This document shows, piece by piece, positions 6,131 to 8,661 of a DNA stretch of 8,661 nt; the stretch's first letter is position 1; each line of letters starts with the position of its first letter. The stretch lies in NCBI GenBank assembly GCA_025929655.1, contig JAICPV010000068.1, forward strand, positions 1 to 8,661, read 5' to 3'. The stretch is from Pyrinomonadaceae bacterium (GTDB taxonomy: Bacteria > Acidobacteriota > Blastocatellia > Pyrinomonadales > Pyrinomonadaceae). The notes under the pieces are model-generated. The model saw nothing but the letters and a program-made list of their open reading frames with translations. It did no database searches and was not told the origin of the DNA. The position numbers were made by a program, and so were the translations under genes.

Positions 6131-7942
6131 ATGAAGGTTGAAGTGAATAAACCGAAACGCGATCGAAAAAATGAAAGAGGCGCCGCCATCGTGATGGCGC
6201 TTTTGATCTCATTTTTGCTTTTAGTTGCGAGTGCCGGGTTACTGATGGAATCGTCGATGAACACGGCGAACGTTACCGACCTGACCGCAGAGCAGCAGGC
6301 ATATAATGCCGCGGAAAGCGGTATCCAGTCGGCCGTTAACGTATTGCGCGGAAATGTCGTTCCGAGCCCGCTGATCGATTCATCCAAGCCCGTTACCGAT
6401 CCGGCTAACAAGATCAATTTTGTAAAGGCGCTGCAGCTTTCCACTTCGAATGTGACAGGCGATACGTCCGGAGGTCCGCGACTGTCGCGCTGGATGAGCT
6501 ATCATTCGACTTATACCGATCGAGTAGGGATCAGCGAAAACACGTACACGCCGAACAACGGTTTCGCCTATAGTCTTTCAATAAAGGACCCGGATAATAC
6601 AGGTTCGATAGTTTCCTTTACCACCAGCGGCAAGTTTAACGATGCCGACGCGGGGAATCCCGCCCAAAAGACCTACACCAACGGCGCGAACAAGGTCATA
6701 ATCCAGTACATCCCGGCTACGGTAACCGATCTGGATGCCGGCGGCACTACCCCGGCCAGCACGAACTGGGGAACCTTTAATGTACAGATCATCGGAACGG
6801 GCGCGGATATCCCCGCCTTCAACCGATTCGAGATCTTTATCAGAATGACCAAGCCGTACGACCTGGACCGCTCGATCCGCGGATATATAGAAACCAATCC
6901 GAATAATGCTCAACCCCCGAAGATCATCTTTGACGCCCAGACTTTCACCATGGCGGGCAGCATTATGACCTTAGGCTTTGGTTGGGGCTCGCCGGTGAAC
7001 CAGACGATCACCGGGCCTCCGCAGCGATGGGGCTACGAAGCGGACTTGCAGCTCGGCAATAACGTGATCACGGGCACAATGACATCGCCCGAACCGACGC
7101 GGCTTTTGCTGACAGCTGTCGGTTACGGACCACGAGGGGCTACGAAAACGCTTGAGGCGATAATTCAGAAGGATTTCTTCAACGGACTAAGTGCACCCGC
7201 TACGCTTACATTGGTCGGCCCGGTCTCTACCGCGGCCCCGCTCCCTGCCACCAGCTTTAACTTTCATCCCGGTTCGTCGACAGTCGCTGTCTATTCAGGC
7301 GACGACGCCGTTTCGACGGATATTATTCCGCCGATCGGCACTTCAAACGATACGAATCTCGACGTCGTTCAGGGTTCAGTCGACGGCCAGCCGCCGCATC
7401 CGTTCAATGGAACTGTGGTCGGAGCTCCGTCGAACATAACCAACGAAACGCCGAGGTGGCTTTCTAGCCCGGCCGAGCTGGATAAGACGATCAAGTCGTT
7501 TTACAACGTGGCGGACGCTTCCGGGCGATATTACGCAAGCGGCGTGCAGCCGCCGGATTTCGGGAACAATGTGACGGCACAGGGAATTACGTTTTGTGAC
7601 GGTAATTGCAGTTTAACCGGCGACGGCGGCGGCATCCTCGTGGTGACCGGCCAGCTGACGCTGCAGGGCAATTTCAGTTTCAATGGCCTGATAATAGTGA
7701 CCGGACAGGGAGGCGTGATACGGCAAGGTGCCGGTAACGGCACGATCCAGGGAAATATGGTCGTCGCGCCTTACGTGAACAGCAGCATGCTACCGGTGTC
7801 GAACCCGGTGAGCACGACATTTCTCGCCCCGCAGTACGACCTGTCGGGCGGCGGCAACTCCACGATCCAGTACAATTCCGCCAGCCTCGCAGGCGGCATG
7901 GTAGCGGTGAGTAATTTTGTTCTCGGCGTTGTCGAAAAATAG
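6131..7942 (+). CDS. PilX-like minor pilin assembly protein with large C-terminal beta-rich region
   Basis: A 603-residue protein, far longer than Pseudomonas PilX (about 200). The N-terminus is PilX-type: ERG (15-17) followed by AAIVMALLISFLLLVASAGL, with no Glu at +5 (M22), as is usual for PilX. It is followed by TAEQQAYNAAESGIQSAVNV (52-71), the AAExG helix signature of that family. Residues about 75-470 are a long beta-rich region without a family I recognise. Around 470-600 is a glycine-rich region, GGGILVVTGQLTLQGNFSFN and GNGTIQGNMVVAPY, with alternating hydrophobic strands resembling a beta-solenoid or polymer-forming fold. C489 and C493 (CDGNC) could form a disulfide. PilX proteins join the minor pilin complex and influence adhesion and aggregation in other species; that role here is inferred. 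A good ribosome site (GGAG 6119-6122) lies 8 nt before the ATG. Last gene of the operon. Confidence 0.8.
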   Translation: MKVEVNKPKRDRKNERGAAIVMALLISFLLLVASAGLLMESSMNTANVTDLTAEQQAYNAAESGIQSAVNVLRGNVVPSPLIDSSKPVTDPANKINFVKALQLSTSNVTGDTSGGPRLSRWMSYHSTYTDRVGISENTYTPNNGFAYSLSIKDPDNTGSIVSFTTSGKFNDADAGNPAQKTYTNGANKVIIQYIPATVTDLDAGGTTPASTNWGTFNVQIIGTGADIPAFNRFEIFIRMTKPYDLDRSIRGYIETNPNNAQPPKIIFDAQTFTMAGSIMTLGFGWGSPVNQTITGPPQRWGYEADLQLGNNVITGTMTSPEPTRLLLTAVGYGPRGATKTLEAIIQKDFFNGLSAPATLTLVGPVSTAAPLPATSFNFHPGSSTVAVYSGDDAVSTDIIPPIGTSNDTNLDVVQGSVDGQPPHPFNGTVVGAPSNITNETPRWLSSPAELDKTIKSFYNVADASGRYYASGVQPPDFGNNVTAQGITFCDGNCSLTGDGGGILVVTGQLTLQGNFSFNGLIIVTGQGGVIRQGAGNGTIQGNMVVAPYVNSSMLPVSNPVSTTFLAPQYDLSGGGNSTIQYNSASLAGGMVAVSNFVLGVVEK

Positions 7943-7962
7943 ACGAATTTCAAAAAAACGCG

Positions 7963-7992
7963 AAAAGCGGAGGATCCAGCCTCCGCTTTTTT
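7963..7992. terminator. Strong bidirectional intrinsic terminator between convergent genes
   Basis: An 11-bp perfect stem, AAAAGCGGAGG (7963-7973) with CCTCCGCTTTT (7980-7990), encloses a six-base loop and runs into six T residues on the plus strand. On the minus strand the same hairpin is followed by TTTT and, a few bases later, seven more T residues (the A run at 7952-7958). It can therefore stop both the pilin operon and the opposing amidotransferase gene, whose stop codons lie 20 and 16 bp away. Confidence 0.92.
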
Positions 7993-8008
7993 GTCTTCGT
8001 GAGATCGC

Positions 8009-8661
8009 TTACGGTTTATGTTTGAGGGCGAGCTTCAAGAAATTCTCGAAGAGAATACGGCCGTCGCGCGATTCGTTCGGGTGCTCCCATCGCGTAGGGT
8101 TCTTCGACCAGTCTTCAAACGATTTCTCCAAATGAAACTGCACGCAATAGATCAATTGCCCCTCGGAACGCTTCACCATCATCTGGTTTTTGCAAAGGTA
8201 TGACGTCGCAAGCAGCTTGAAACCGGCCGGAACGCCCATGACCTGCACGCCGTGGTTTTGCCAAACGCGGAGGATGTCGTCCTGCGTTGTGTAGTCCTGC
8301 CAAACGCCGCGTACCTTATCCTCGATGCCGTCGAAGATCGGGTCATCGCGGTCGACGATCTTGACGAAACGGTACTGATACTCGAGCACGCGGCCGGTCC
8401 GCTTCTCGCTTAACTCCAGCTCGTCGAGCGTTTTCAGCGGAGCACCGAACGACTGCCCGACAAGCTGATGAGAGCCGCAGATCGCCAGCAACGGAATTTC
8501 GGTAGAATGAATGAATCGTTTGAACGCTTCCAGGTGCTTCGCATTGTAATAATCGAAATCGCTGTAGGTTCCGCTCATCACGATCGCATCTGGGCGAAAA
8601 TCCTTTACAGCCTGAGCGATCTCTGAAACGTGGACGGTCATCGTCTTGTGGTTCAGGACGA
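8009..8661 (-). CDS. Class I glutamine amidotransferase-like protein (5' end beyond window)
   Basis: The visible 217 codons encode a class I glutamine amidotransferase-like domain, which normally hydrolyses glutamine and passes ammonia to a partner. Counting from an internal Met whose codon ends at 8641: FRPDAIVMSGTYSDFD at 15-30 is the usual 'D.iilSGg' strand; LLAICGSHQLVGQSFGA at 51-67 holds nucleophile C55; NHGVQVMGVPAGFKLLATS at 129-147 is the typical 'H.d.V..lP.gf..lA.S' segment; and CVQFHLEKS at 166-174 gives H170 and E172 of the triad. The nucleophile elbow is C-G-S-H-Q, with Ser where the family has Gly (C-x-G-x-Q), and H-L-E replaces the common H-P-E. The frame stays open upstream (VLNHKT before the Met) to the window end, and the first core strand of the fold is missing, so the true start is outside. 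No synthetase partner is seen. Function unknown; an anabolic subunit or a peptidase-like/hydrolase member are both possible. Confidence 0.85.
   Translation of the reverse strand, partial: VLNHKTMTVHVSEIAQAVKDFRPDAIVMSGTYSDFDYYNAKHLEAFKRFIHSTEIPLLAICGSHQLVGQSFGAPLKTLDELELSEKRTGRVLEYQYRFVKIVDRDDPIFDGIEDKVRGVWQDYTTQDDILRVWQNHGVQVMGVPAGFKLLATSYLCKNQMMVKRSEGQLIYCVQFHLEKSFEDWSKNPTRWEHPNESRDGRILFENFLKLALKHKP

Noticed and set aside
5653..6444. 263-codon minus-strand open frame
   Set aside because: It lies opposite the PilW-like and PilX-like genes, which carry clear prepilin signatures; the minus-strand product has no recognisable domain and is a mirror of biased codon use.

Overview
The window looks like chromosomal DNA of moderate to slightly high GC from a Gram-negative-type bacterium. 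The combination of a PP2C phosphatase, a stand-alone YbdK-type ligase and a minor-pilin operon with a very long PilX-like protein reminds me of Acidobacteriota (class Blastocatellia, Pyrinomonas-like). That placement is an impression from gene style, not a computed result. I see no mobile element, RNA gene or CRISPR array.

Left part (1-1611, minus strand): the N-terminal part of a PP2C-type Ser/Thr phosphatase is cut by the window edge. It lies 62 bp downstream of a complete PLP-dependent cystathionine gamma-synthase/lyase, and the two may be cotranscribed. A 157-bp divergent intergenic region rich in inverted repeats follows. Then come a LysR-type regulator (1769-2644) and a YbdK/GCS2-type carboxylate-amine ligase (2740-3861) on the plus strand, closed by a strong intrinsic terminator (3886-3912). 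Trans-sulfuration enzyme, LysR regulator and gamma-glutamyl-cysteine-ligase-like enzyme together hint at a small thiol/sulfur module, but this is inference.

Middle and right part (3966-7992, plus strand): a fully consensus sigma70 promoter (TTGACA, 17-bp spacer, TATAAT) with an 8-bp palindrome in its spacer drives a compact four-gene operon of type IV pilus minor pilins: FimT/GspH-like, PilV-like, PilW-like and a 603-residue PilX-like protein. Gaps between genes are 14, 3 and 22 nt. A long bidirectional terminator ends the operon. The products would be inserted in the inner membrane, processed by prepilin peptidase where the site permits, and probably build the tip or priming complex of a type IV pilus. 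No PilY1, major pilin or assembly ATPase is present here. The FimT-like protein is the most unusual product: it has a Lys at the +1 processing position, a four-unit PSVDPSVS tandem repeat and a four-cysteine tail.

Right edge (8009-8661, minus strand): a class I glutamine amidotransferase-like protein, open at the window end, converges on the pilin operon and shares its terminator. Its nucleophile elbow is atypical. I found no clearly undescribed system. The most original material is the decorated FimT-like pilin and the long PilX-like protein.
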